Source: Ustulina deusta (Eukaryota; Ascomycota; Sordariomycetes; Xylariales; Xylariaceae). From it: DNA of 64,000 bases. Under the pieces are notes generated by a model. The model had not been told where the DNA came from. It made no database searches and saw nothing but the letters and a program-made list of their open reading frames with translations. The stretch spans positions 765,571 to 829,570 of the forward strand of contig JAJNNX010000020.1 of assembly GCA_023159155.1 (NCBI GenBank), in the 5' to 3' direction. This document shows positions 1-9,734 of this stretch, in pieces (position 1 is the stretch's first letter; every line of letters begins with the position of its first letter). The translations under genes were made by a program, and so were the position numbers.

Positions 1-754
1 AAGTCATTCAACAGCGGTAGCTGATGATGAGCTCTCAGGCAGCTTTGAGCACCCGTTTATGCATGAAAATAAGCAAAAGGCGCGTCCCATTCCTACGAAT
101 ACCATCAAGCTAGAGTTCTCAAACTACGCGCGGGTGGATGTTCAACGCCGTGGGCACAAAGCTAAGAAGTACGAGTTCGAGTGGTGGCAACATAAATATG
201 CTTGGAGACGAATTGTAGACAAGTTGACGGGAACAATATCCTTTCATCTTTTCCGTGACGGCGACAACACTCCGGTCGCTCATATCGTCCCCGAGACTCG
301 ATCACCGAATCAAATCGCTATCGATGAACATGCAGGTGGATGGATTCCTCCCTACCACATGTGGATAGGCGACCAGAGCCTAATTGATGTGCAGACAGAT
401 GTCGCAGAGTAAGTACATCCGTCCACCCTTGCCCTCCTAAGTACCCAGCCTATCCACTAGAAAAACCTGCATATTTACACAATGCTTGACTATAAGTCAC
501 CCCTAAATACTCTGCTTACCTAACTACTTTAAAGCGTTGTCGTTGCAACTGGTCTTATGGCCCTTGTCGACGACTGCATCAAGTCACGCTGGCAACCCAA
601 CAAGCATCACGTTCGCCGTTTCAGCCTACCGGACGTTGAATTCGTCAAACCTCGTTCCTTTGTACAACATCTACTTCATCGCCGATTCTCAGAACATCAC
701 CAACAGCGCCCACAGAGCCCCCTTCGCTCCCAGAAGGTGGTGGCTGCCTACTAG
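1..754 (+). CDS. Partial gene, C-terminal end of an uncharacterised fungal protein (tubby/scramblase-like fold possible)
   Basis: The reading frame is open from base 2, so the 5' part lies outside the window. Two exons fit: 1-408 and 535-754, split by a 126-nt intron with donor GTAAGT and a TAAC branch point just before a TTTAAAG acceptor. The join keeps frame and gives ...TDVADVVVATGLMALVDDCI..., ending at TAG... the stop at 752-754. The visible part is about 209 residues, rich in Trp and aromatic residues (EFEWWQHKYAW; GGWIPPYHMWIGD) and without a signal peptide or membrane segment. Such a beta-rich pattern ending in a hydrophobic helix resembles tubby/phospholipid-scramblase-like C-terminal domains found in many fungal unknowns, but that is an impression and not a domain match. 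A simple unknown protein is equally possible. Confidence 0.6.
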
Positions 755-1738
755 GCAGCCGGCCGGCATTGGCTGAATAACTCAATATTGTGACGACAGA
801 AGGCTCTCAGAGCCGAATACGACCTACATTGCATTGTGACTTGCAGAAGCGGGAAAGGGGGGCCAAAATTTTTTATTATCGTATCATCATCGCGACCGCC
901 ATTTCGTCACTCCCGGCGCATCCAGGTTGCCTCGTAAGCAGATCTCAGTCAGCCAACCTAAGGCTGTCGCTTACGAGGATGCTTCAGCACATCGATACTC
1001 TCCCCGCAACTTCTTTTTTTCTTCAATTCTTATACTCTCATATTTACCAATACTGTCTTTACTAATCCTCGATTCAGCCGCCTCAAGCACTGCCTCTATC
1101 TCCTTGATGCCAAGGTTTCGGAGCCCGCGCTTCTCATGATCGCCGGCGCATGTCATCAATATCATCAATATCATCATCTGTCTCATTTCTTTCTTTTCCT
1201 TGTAGAACAAAATGTGGCTTATCTCACATCTCTTGCGTTTTGTCGTTGGATCACTCCTACATACAATCGCTCGTTCCTTCTCTCAGCGCACCGCATAGCG
1301 CGCACACATGGTCGGAGTTTAGCATCTGCTTTCTTCTGGGTTTTGGGATGAATTGGAACTCGAGGGTCTCGGGTTCGTTATGTGTATATGAACATTTTCC
1401 TTTTTTTACTTTTTTTTATTGTTGCAATTGGCCCGGTTTTCGTTATATACGCTGGCTCGGAAGGTGCTGGAAAAAGGCCCTGGAGGGAATTATACAGGCG
1501 ATGGTTTCATAGCCTATTTACTTGCATGAGGCGGCACTTGTCTCTCTTGATCAATTGATTCAAAATTACCTAACGTCAAGACATTGTCGTTTTAGCCTTT
1601 GTCGTACTGCATTGCATTACATTGGCTCTCCCTATATTTCTTCATCACACGTGTAATACCTGTCCCCATCGTACATGATACAACATGCAGCAATGCTTCC
1701 ATTCTGGTCCTCAGACAACATGAACAGGGATATCATAA
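755..1738. other. Intergenic, no gene seen
   Basis: Convergent 3' flanks of the partial gene (+) and GCP4 (-). It is pyrimidine-rich with TCATCAATATCATCA-type simple sequence around 1150-1185. Open frames here are short, overlap one another and lack coding character. Nothing else is supported. Confidence 0.6.
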
Positions 1739-4078
1739 TCATGAAAAATATTCATCATCTTGTGCCTGCGCATTTCGTCCCGATCCGTCCACCGGCGGTC
1801 CGAACCAGCCCCCAAAGTCAAGCTTCATCAACAAGCGGTCAATACCGCCTACGCGGTGGGGTCTGTATCCCACCACCCCATCCCCATCCATCTCATCCTC
1901 TAGGTCTTCCGCGGTCCCCTCTTCCCCCTCCATCTCGGCCGCGAAGCCCGAGTCGAGACTCAGCGTCCGCAGCGCGGAGATGACGTCCTCGATGCCGAAT
2001 TTGACGCGCCGCTCGACGCCGCGCAATTGCGCACGCACGTCTCTCTCTTCGGCGTCGAGATTTGAGAACGCGTCGACGACGCCCTCGTCTGCCTCGAGGT
2101 CTGCCGACACCCAGACGCCGTGCAGACGGTGCACGAGCGCGACGAGATGGTCGATTTGGATGAGCAGCTCGTAGAGCGGTGTAGTGAATGCGTGCTGAGT
2201 CAGCAGGAGACGTCGGGTCAGTGCCCCGAGGTATTGGCGGTGGGCTGTGCTGAGGGTCTGGGGGTCGTGATTTGGTTGAGTATTTCGGTGGGTGGTGGGT
2301 GGTTCCTCGCCGCTGAGCCTTGTACCGCTTACGGCGTTATTATTTCCGGCGAGAGTTCCCCGCAATGGCGAAGGACGGCTGGGCTCTCCTCGTGCCAACT
2401 CCCCAGTACCGGTTACCCAGCTGTGGAAATGAGACCATAGACCTTCGGCTACTTCCACTTGCAGATATGCCTCGGTTTCCCCGAGGAAGAATATCGCGGC
2501 GCTGCTAGTGCTCCAGGTACCACGCATAATCGAAGACCGAAGTGAGGCGCGCTCACGAAGTAGCTTGGTCTTGGCAATGCCGCTCTTGGTATTGCCGTAG
2601 GGTGCTCTAGGGGGTGGTGGATGGTGGCGACGGAGGGAGGTGATTTTCCAGAGGTCGGTAAGACGAAGATGGGCGCGTCGGATTGAGAGAAGGTATGAGT
2701 TAATCGCGGTGTATATTTGGAGGTCAGAATGGGTAAGGAAGAGATCGAGAGGGGAGTGTATTTGCATTGTTAGCGTGACAGGAACGGAGAAAAGGAGGTT
2801 ACGGAAGGGTGTAGGTACAATCGCATCGAGGATTTTATTTGTGGCATGATGGGAGCCTTTAGCTGGTGTGGTCGCTTCAGTAGACCTGGAAACGTGCATC
2901 CGTAGCAGATCTCTGGCGAGTTCAAGGGCCTCGTCCTCATCCGCATGCTGGCTTTGCATGGAGCCTAGAAAGGCCCAGGTCCTAGCTAAAACGGCGGATA
3001 CTTCGCCCTCTTTCACAACGACAGTACCCAGAGTATCTCTGTTCTCATAGGCTAAATTGTCCGCCCGTCGCCAGCGGCGACGAATCTTTTCATCAGCCTG
3101 CTGCGTGAGAGCTATGGCAAACTCGCCGCGGCCAATCAAGAAGAATTCTCTCAGAACCTGCAGTATTTCTAGCACCTTGGCTAATGGCAACAGCTTCTGC
3201 AAAGTAGTCCTGGATAAGGTAGATCTAATGCTTATGATGGCTCGGGAGAATATGACGCCATTGAGAGGTGAAGACAACTGCGCGAGTTCCTGGTGCTGTG
3301 AAGAGATGTGGCTAAGATCGCTGGTAACCAGATCTGTACCGGCCCTTGACCGAGCTCTGTTGATCGAAACGCCGATAAACAACATGGATGCTGCTGTTGA
3401 CGACGTCACAAATTTCGGTAGTAAGTCGTAGTCAATGTTATATCCGTGTGCTTCCTCGTTGTCTTCACGTATGAAAAAATCAAACCCGCCCACCGTCGGC
3501 TTGCGCCCGTATAAAACCCAAGCGGAAACCTGCTTCAGCCAGGAGGTCTCGGCGACTTGAAGTAGGCTTTTGGCGGTCTCGGAAACATCGGCGTAGCCAG
3601 TCTGTAACGCATCCCGCAATTTGTTGATGAGTTTCGCCGCCTGGCAGGGTAATCTGTCCTGTCTGCCCTTGTCGGCGGCCATGAACTCCACTAACTCCCA
3701 GAGCCATTCCAGACGCCGAGTCCAGTCAGAGAACTGGCCAATGACGGCGGTCAAGGGGACGATGTTGTAGGCGCCAACTAACGCAGCATCTCTGCGGAGG
3801 ATGCCGTCCTCGACGTCAAGAATCCTGCGCTGAAAGGAAGCCAGGTGAACAGCGACGATGGCGGTGGCGACGGCGCGACAGATGGCCGAAGGGTGGGCGC
3901 TGCTGATGCGGCTGGTCTGGTCTCTCAGCTTGCAGTGCAGATCGCTCAGATGCGCCGCCGTGTCTAGGAGCTGTCTCTCGGGCGGCGATATGAGGGACGA
4001 TGCTGCGGGATCGGAATGGTCATTCCAGAGTAGAGGTGACGGGTGTCCCGACAACGATAGCAGGATTTCATGGAGCAT
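1739..4078 (-). CDS. Gamma-tubulin complex component 4 (GCP4, Spc97/Spc98 family)
   Basis: A single uninterrupted frame encodes 779 residues. The protein belongs to the GCP family, which assembles with gamma-tubulin into the ring complex that nucleates microtubules at spindle pole bodies and other organising centres. The N-terminus MLHEILLSLSGHPSPLL is the characteristic GCP4 opening, and the helical body (for example FSDWTRRLEWLWELVEFMAA near residue 130 and the C-terminal MQIHSPLDLFLTHSDLQIY, LLTQHAFTTPLYELLIQIDHLVALVHRL) follows the GRIP1/GRIP2 layout. The C-terminal part carries an acidic, low-complexity insert typical of fungal copies. The ATG at 4078 opens directly on the conserved N-terminus, so the start is secure. 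There is no intron. The neighbouring (-) gene begins 2.8 kb upstream, so it has its own promoter. The family call is strong; the exact GCP number rests on the N-terminus and length. Confidence 0.9.
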   Translation of the reverse strand: MLHEILLSLSGHPSPLLWNDHSDPAASSLISPPERQLLDTAAHLSDLHCKLRDQTSRISSAHPSAICRAVATAIVAVHLASFQRRILDVEDGILRRDAALVGAYNIVPLTAVIGQFSDWTRRLEWLWELVEFMAADKGRQDRLPCQAAKLINKLRDALQTGYADVSETAKSLLQVAETSWLKQVSAWVLYGRKPTVGGFDFFIREDNEEAHGYNIDYDLLPKFVTSSTAASMLFIGVSINRARSRAGTDLVTSDLSHISSQHQELAQLSSPLNGVIFSRAIISIRSTLSRTTLQKLLPLAKVLEILQVLREFFLIGRGEFAIALTQQADEKIRRRWRRADNLAYENRDTLGTVVVKEGEVSAVLARTWAFLGSMQSQHADEDEALELARDLLRMHVSRSTEATTPAKGSHHATNKILDAIVPTPFRNLLFSVPVTLTMQIHSPLDLFLTHSDLQIYTAINSYLLSIRRAHLRLTDLWKITSLRRHHPPPPRAPYGNTKSGIAKTKLLRERASLRSSIMRGTWSTSSAAIFFLGETEAYLQVEVAEGLWSHFHSWVTGTGELARGEPSRPSPLRGTLAGNNNAVSGTRLSGEEPPTTHRNTQPNHDPQTLSTAHRQYLGALTRRLLLTQHAFTTPLYELLIQIDHLVALVHRLHGVWVSADLEADEGVVDAFSNLDAEERDVRAQLRGVERRVKFGIEDVISALRTLSLDSGFAAEMEGEEGTAEDLEDEMDGDGVVGYRPHRVGGIDRLLMKLDFGGWFGPPVDGSGRNAQAQDDEYFS

Positions 4079-5185
4079 GGCGGCGAAGACGACGAGGAAG
4101 AGGACGAGGCGCTAATACATGCTCCGCGTCAGCTCCGAGCGACAACCGCCACGACGGGAACGATGGGCTCAAACCCTTGCAAGGCCTGGGACTGCCTCCC
4201 AGAGCGGATCTTATCGCCGATGTCTTGGAATATGAGAACGATCGACCCCAGACACTCGTATCGACACATCGAAACAATTGAGAAAACCCCGAAATAAAAG
4301 AAAACAGATGGCTCAAATAAACAAGAGTCGCCGATGCGGGCTGTCTCTGAATAGCGATGGATTGAAGTTCGTTGTCCCTCGCATGAAACAGCGACTGTGG
4401 CCATTCAGCAAGGAGATGTAAGTGGAATGGCTCTGGAAGAAAGGCACTGAAGTGGTAGTTCTTGTATGTACAACACTCTCGTAGCACTCATAATTATTTA
4501 CAGGCCGGAAATTGGCCTAAACCATCATTCATGGCCCTGTTTTAATGTGGTCGCTCTTACGTGCTACATGCAAGATAAAAAAAGAGCGTCGCGTCTGGGT
4601 TCCTTCCATCAAGCGCGTTTTTGATTGAGGGTTGCTGGGTCACGTGACGCTGTTCGATGTCTTCAAGTCTCATTGCTGCTGTAAGCCATGAGCTGCACAG
4701 AGCCTAATCTTTCTTGCTCAGTACACCGATAGCAGCGGCTAGAGAGTGCTCGCGCAGGGTGGCTCTTTGCATGATATAGAACATCCCCATTCATGCTCTT
4801 CGGTAGACATTCCCCAGGTATTTTGACACCTTATAGTGCGCAATTAGGTTTAACCCGCCGACTGGCTGCATCTGGGTTGGGCAAGTCTATACTAAGCAGC
4901 TACCTAATCCAGTGAGTTGGGTTCGATTCCTGACAGCGCTATGATAGGTATTCGCTAGATAGCTCATTTCTCTAAAGGGGGTCAAAATCATGCCTCGCAT
5001 AGGTATTATCTTGTCTACTTGAAAAAGAGCGCTAACCGATCCGACACATACTCGCGTTGATAGGACTCGAACCTATCCTCTATTACCTGTCAGCTTAACG
5101 GACCCCGCAGCTCTACTGATATGCCTTCATCATTCGAGCTCTGTCGGACCCAGTTCGATTTCTCTACTTCATGCCAAAGGCAACC
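4079..5185. other. Intergenic with tRNA-like motifs
   Basis: Upstream region of GCP4 and 3' flank of the senescence-domain gene. It contains a perfect Pol III B-box GGTTCGATTCC on + at 4920-4930 and another, GGTTCGAGTCC, on - near 5070, described separately. Open frames at 4068-4487 run out of GCP4 upstream DNA and show no family features. Confidence 0.5.
5039..5149 (-). ncRNA. tRNA-like element, probably degenerate
   Basis: On the minus strand a perfect T-arm is present (stem ATAGG/CCTAT around TTCGAGT, matching the Pol III B-box). The flanks GTCCGAC (5149-5143) and GTCGGAT (5045-5039) can pair over 7 bp like an acceptor stem, AGCTC/GAGCT can form a D-stem-like helix, and a CTTTTTC terminator follows within 20 nt. 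However, 12 nt separate the T-stem from the acceptor strand, the D-loop would be over 20 nt, and no proper anticodon arm can be drawn. It may be a decayed tRNA, a tRNA-derived repeat or a tRNA carrying insertions. A second, weaker element with an intact B-box lies on + at about 4833-4942, flanked by pairable ATAGTGC and GCGCTAT. Confidence 0.25.
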
Positions 5186-6928
5186 CTATTTCGGCGCCGT
5201 CCTTGCCGACGCACCGCCGATGCTAGCTGAGTCCTTGGCTATCGGGTCACTCTTACCACGTGCGGCGGCTATGGGTCTGGCATCATCGCCAACGATAACA
5301 TCGGCGGTTTGGTTGTTGCCAATTTTGACTTTTCCAACCACCATTCCTTTCCCAACTGCTTTGATAATCGCTTTTCGAGAGACACCCGTGACGTCAATGT
5401 AGACGAGGCCAACGTTTTTGACGCTGCCGCCAAGGTGCTTGGTAAGTTCTCCCGCTTCCTCACCCCATCGATGCGTTACCATCGTCGTAGCCGACGAAGA
5501 TGCCGAACTCAGGAGGCTTCTCGTCGCATGGTCGATTCCGTCGGCCACCGTTGAGAAAGCCATCAGGCTTTTATTCAGAAGGCCTGGTTTGAAGTCTTCA
5601 AGAGGTTGGCCGTCAGGGCCATATCCTCTCTTTCCACTCTTGTCTTTGTAGCCTCGCCCTGCGATGTGGGCCCCGAGGTTCTGAGCCACCTTGCTGATCT
5701 GTCCGACTGTTTTGGACGACATTTCAGCTACTCCACCAGACAACTTACCAATCCGACGCACTCGGTCGTGAGTTGCCGGGGTAAAGGTCAGTGGTTTGCT
5801 TGAAGCCTTTGTGGTCTTAGTAAAGCTGTCCGACCCGGTTTGCATGACATTGGAAACGAGATCGGTTGTCGTGATGATGAGCCGGGACGCATATGCGGCT
5901 TTTGACACGATGAACGACTTCTGGTACGCCGGGTGTAATTCCATCTCGATAGTTTCCGCCGACGCCGGTACAACCGCTAGCTGGTTCCCCTCGGTAGGCA
6001 GCGTAATTTCGACGGGGTCTGCAGATCATCTCGGTTAACCGATTCACCGTATTCCCCAATGTCGGGTCATTATGTGCTTACCCTTGGACCCAGGCTTGAC
6101 GCCGGATTCAACGACCTGGAATCCATCAGACAACTCGCCAATGACACTTCCATCATCTTCGTCGATGAGCACGATCTGACCGCACTGTGCGGAGCTGTGG
6201 CTTCCTTTCACGTACCCCTCGCCAGGTTTATAGGAGGCGGGATTGTAGGCGGGAAGCCGCTCCTCGGCTGAGGATTTTGACTTGGATTTTGACTTGGATT
6301 TAGACGCGGATGTGGAAGACCTCGTTGCAGTTGCTGGGGTGGAGGGCGGCGACTTTTCTTCGCGCATCTTGGCAGCCTTGGGCGGGGGAGCCCTTTCGAG
6401 GAATGCAGTGCATTGTGCCAAGATGGTCTCAAACGTATCCACGTCTTCCTGGAGACCAGGACGACTCCCAACGGCAGGAAACTCGAGGCGAGTGAAGGCG
6501 CCGCTGTCGGGGCCGAGATCCCATCGGGGGATCAGGTAACTTCTAGGAGGTTGGTGATAGATCTGGGTGGTCGCGGGAAGAGGAATGTCGAGCTCAGGCG
6601 GCAAGTGGAGGTGTAGATAGAAGTCTTCGGCTGGGGCATCGCCTTGCGCATCAAAGGTCGAGGGGTCTGCAAACGGAGAGGATGTCGGGACCATCAATAG
6701 CGACAATGTCTGGGGGCCGCCGGGCGTCAATGATTCCTCTCTGCCGTAGGCGAGATGGTAGGCGGACACGCCCTGGATCGCGTAGAGCAGCTTCGGGTCC
6801 TGTTGGCGAGACGATTTCTTTAGCACTCGGTAGAGAGGAAACCGCACTGATCCGGAGTAGCGATGCCATCCACGATGTCATGCGCAATGTCATGCAGGGC
6901 GCATACTCACATTATGACCAGATGCCAT
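5186..6928 (-). CDS. Senescence-domain (spartin-like) protein
   Basis: Three exons on the minus strand: 6928-6911 (MASGHN), 6799-6082 and 6018-5186, joined by GTGAGT/CAACAG and GTAAGC/CTGCAG introns. Total 1569 nt gives 522 residues. The C-terminal half holds the senescence/spartin-type domain (from ELHPAYQKSFIVSKAAYASRLIITTTDLVSNVM to GMVVGKVKIG), with alternating small residues and Gly-rich amphipathic helices known to bind lipid droplets and endosomal membranes. The N-terminal half (DPKLLYAIQGVSAYHL, YHQPPRSYLIPRWDLG) is the conserved fungal lead-in, followed by a Ser-Lys repeat linker (KSKSKSKSKS) coded by a short tandem DNA repeat near 6280-6300. The start was chosen because the longer open frame lacks ATG and runs into a stop at 6880, while splicing the 18-nt first exon keeps frame. 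Role in lipid-droplet turnover is inferred from the family. Confidence 0.85.
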
Positions 6929-9433
6929 GTTAGAAGACAGTGGGCAAGGGACGGGCAAAGGGGGATGTCGACGGCTGGTTGGCGCAACGTTTTCCTATAC
7001 CGCGGACGGGGCGAGCGCTGTAAGCTGTATGTATGCACCAAGGTCTGACGGTGATTGATTGTATGTTTGCACAAGTAGGTATTTAAAGTAGTATGTCCAA
7101 CGTTCTCGTTACAAAGGATCTGCTGTACACGTACGGCGCTTAAGTGGACGGCAGATGCCCAGCTTTCGCGTCGCCAAACGTTGGAGCGCTTAGAGGCAAG
7201 CTATAGCCTATAGGTACCGTAGTAGGGCTGCGTGGAGGAGAGGCCTCACGGCTGCATGCACAAGATTAGGTACCCAGATACCTAAGGTAATGATGAGGGG
7301 GAAGAGAGAGACCCCTGGGTACGTGCAGGTGGTTTTGGTGGACGTCATTGGCGATCCACTGCGTAATCACCACCCACAGCCAGATTAGTGCCGGCTTTAG
7401 CGTGGGGGGGTTCTGGCTGCACTGCGTACCTGCTTAGGTAGGTAGTGTACCTATAACAAACGAAAGGCGGCTGCAATAATGATGTTAGATAGATACTTAG
7501 ATACTTCTAGAAATACAGGGCTGTATGTTCAAAAGGTAGACGTCTCCCAGTAGATTTATGAGTTGTTTGTTATTACCTAGGTAGGTACCTATTGAACGTT
7601 CTCCGAGTTATACAAGCTAAAAATACACAGTACCTAAAGTGAGGGGCAGTTCAGGTGACAGAACTTTGATGAGGGGTCTGAGGTTTTGAGCACTTATTAT
7701 ACCTATTTTTAGCCCCCAACTACCTGGACAATAATTATGTAACCTCTGTACGTAGAGTACTAGGTACCTAGGTATCTATCACCCTACCCGGTATAGGTAG
7801 ACATGTAGCTCACTGGCTGTTCAAACGTTCAAATTCCAATGCTCCAACAAATATATATACATACCTACTTAGGTATATGAGGTACGGTGGACACAGATGA
7901 GGCCCCACCAGTCCCCCACTATAGTACCTGTAGGTACCTACCCTCCTACCTAGCCCAGGGACCTCCTGGGTACATACCTAGGTAAGCTACTAGTACTACT
8001 CCTTGTCTCTCCACATCGTCTGTCTGTCTCATTTTCTATCACCAACAACACCAACAACATCCACTCACTGGCCGAGTGTGAATCGCATTCCCACTCACAA
8101 GCCAACAGTGGTTCAATTAACAGCTTGCCTCTCTCATCAGCCCCCGGACATTCGATCCTGACGTAGGTGGCTATCACTAGATGGCTACTGACCGACTCAC
8201 TTTGGGGGTTCTTCTCTTCGAGGTGGGCGACGGCATTCTCATACCCACCCCATGTTGGTCTATCCTCTCTATGTCTTGGTTCGATGTCATCATGTACCTA
8301 GTATGTGTCCGTCTGCATCAAACGAATTCGCCAATATGGCAACATCTTGACTACCAACAAGCACCAAATCTAAGGGCTGGTGTACCAAATAAGATGCTGG
8401 ATTGTGAGCAGACCCATATCGAACCCCCCCTGTATAAGCAGATGAGATATCCCACACGGTGATACTGCATGGTCAGGATGCACATCTCTGTCTCCGCCAG
8501 ATGTCTCTGTTGTTAGGCATGGGATGCTTGCATTGCTGCTCGCACTTAGTACGAGGAAGGTTACCTAGGGCCATCGACCCGACCCGACCCGAGCTCACAG
8601 ATGGTGGTGTCTCGTGTCTCGGTTCTGCTACCGGTCTAAGTAATGCCTGTCCTCGGTGTGCTTAGGACTTCTTTGCTCTGGGTCTGCAGCATACCATGTC
8701 CCGATGCTCTGGATAGACATTCATCTCGATCCAACACTATTCCTAGACCTCACCTAGTAATGTCGTGCCTCAAAACTAGATGCAGACCAGCCCGCCCGCT
8801 AGTGCTACTATGTAATGGAGCTGGGAGCGGCAGATGGAACCTCCCGTCCTGGGCTGAACCATCTATCCGCTGCAGTAAGACACTGTTGGTGCTTCCCGCT
8901 CAAGCCGCTCTGGTGCACGCGTCCGAGTTTGATGGTTCTGGACGAGGTTGCCCGCCCTCCCTCACCGTTCATTGGTTACCGATCTTCTGATACCTATCAT
9001 TCGTTCGGTTGCGTTACGTTGGTTTGTTCCCATCACAATATACCACTGTAATCACACAAGATGTATCCCCCCCGCGTCTGCCGCCTAGATGGATCTCATT
9101 ATCCTAGTCACGCCCAGCATCCCATCTACCCACCCACCGCCACTCAACAACGGGAGCTTCTGTGCCTACATTTTGTGACCTTCTCCCCCATTCTATCCAT
9201 CATCTCATGTTGTTCCTGTTGTTGTTTTTCGCCTCGGATTCAATACATATTTTCGGTAAAGAACAAGATCTTCCAACCTATTTGATTCCGTCAATTTAGC
9301 CTTCATTCTTTCCTTTAGTTTTTTTCTCAGGTTAATATCACATTATCCATCCCTAGGGATGTGGGGACACGTCACAGAATAAGCTTGGACACAATCAACT
9401 TGCCTCTGCTATCTGTCTGACGGCTTTGTTTTG
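6929..9433. other. Long intergenic region with dispersed TACCTAGGTA palindromes
   Basis: About 2.5 kb between divergent genes. No convincing coding sequence is seen. From 7200 to 8000 the DNA is packed with variants of the palindrome TACCTAGGTA and TAGGTACCTA (for example near 7270, 7435, 7575, 7765, 7865, 7925-7985). 8050-9430 is pyrimidine-rich and probably holds the promoter and leader of the downstream regulator gene. Confidence 0.6.
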
Positions 9434-9734
9434 ATGATGAGAAATTTAAACGATCCGCAGCAGCCATCACTCCTTCATGCTGTACCTGTAACACCTAGTC
9501 GGAAGGTGAACACTTTTTAGTGATAGATAATACGCCCCAAGCTGCCTGGAATTTCCATTTTCGACTATTACTGGGGGAGAAAAAGGAGAAGAAAAAAAAC
9601 CTAGTCCAGGGTCCTCGCCGGTTACAGACGTAACGCATTTGCTCGATCTGTTGTTAGACAGACTACGCCATCCTATACTCTTCGAAAATCGGCCGCTGGC
9701 TCCAGGGCGTAATTTCCACTTCACATTTGAATAA

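Noticed and set aside
1599..2174. 191-codon plus-strand open frame
   Set aside because: It is antisense to the GCP4 coding region and has no family features.
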